Source of the DNA: Priapulus caudatus
Taxonomy: Eukaryota; Priapulida; Priapulimorpha; Priapulimorphida; Priapulidae
Assembly: GCF_000485595.1 (NCBI RefSeq)
Contig: NW_014577101.1
Coordinates: 247,610 to 267,799 of the forward strand
Length of the DNA stretch: 20,190 nucleotides
Reading direction: 5' to 3'
Made by a program: the position numbers and the translations under genes. Below the pieces are notes generated by a model. The model searched no databases. It was not told where the DNA came from and was given only the letters and a program-made list of their open reading frames with translations. Shown here in pieces: positions 20,134-20,190 of this stretch. The stretch's first letter is position 1, and each line of letters starts with the position of its first letter.

Positions 20134-20190
<57 letters not shown>
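20056..20190. repeat. CT-rich tract and (CTAT)n array, runs off the window
   Basis: Imperfect CT sequence leads into a pure CTAT array from about 20136 to the last base. The end of the array is outside the window. Confidence 0.95.

Overview
The window looks like non-coding nuclear DNA from a eukaryote, most likely a marine invertebrate. The evidence is dense mixed microsatellites ((GA)n, (GT)n, (TA)n, (CCAT)n, (CTAT)n), abundant CG dinucleotides without obvious CpG depletion, no compact bacterial-style genes, and at least six copies of the 8-bp palindrome TAGGCCTA (chance expectation about 0.3). From general experience this last motif is common in mollusc, echinoderm and lancelet DNA, but no lineage can be assigned from this window. 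I recognise no protein-coding gene, tRNA, rRNA, CRISPR array or autonomous transposon. The long open frames are translations of simple repeats or chance openings.

Layout: 1-4833 is single-copy-looking sequence broken by (CA)n, (GA)n, (GT)n and (CT)n tracts, with a cluster of E2F-like sites (926-1427) and a CpG-rich patch holding an NRF1-like site (3985-4210). A C-run plus (TA)n tract leads into unit A (4902-8374). Then come single-copy sequence, a 156-bp repeat C1 (9118-9273), a degenerate tandem repeat (about 9640-9770), CpG-rich stretches (9820-10135 and 10320-10960), hairpins (10201-10232 and 11007-11073), and a unique AT-richer part with another hairpin (12945-12991). Repeat C2 (13662-13817) abuts unit B (13817-17159), which is a second direct copy of unit A and ends exactly at a 219-bp (CCAT)n array. 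The rest (17380-20190) is degenerate pyrimidine-rich sequence, composite microsatellites, an alternating purine-pyrimidine tract, a TAGGCCTA cluster and a terminal (CT)n/(CTAT)n tract running off the window.

The main result is the A/B pair. It covers about 3.1-3.5 kb, in the same order throughout, but the copies differ almost only by one-base gaps scattered every 10-20 bases, with few substitutions. The C1/C2 pair and the (CCAT)n array, which touch unit B, show no gaps at all. Natural divergence rarely does this. Insertion-prone, unpolished long-read sequence (a gap fill or false duplication) does. The best biological candidate is a small family of hairpins sharing the arm ATCAAGAGCNTATAA, seen at three places within 4.4 kb. 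No gene system or operon-like cooperation is visible.
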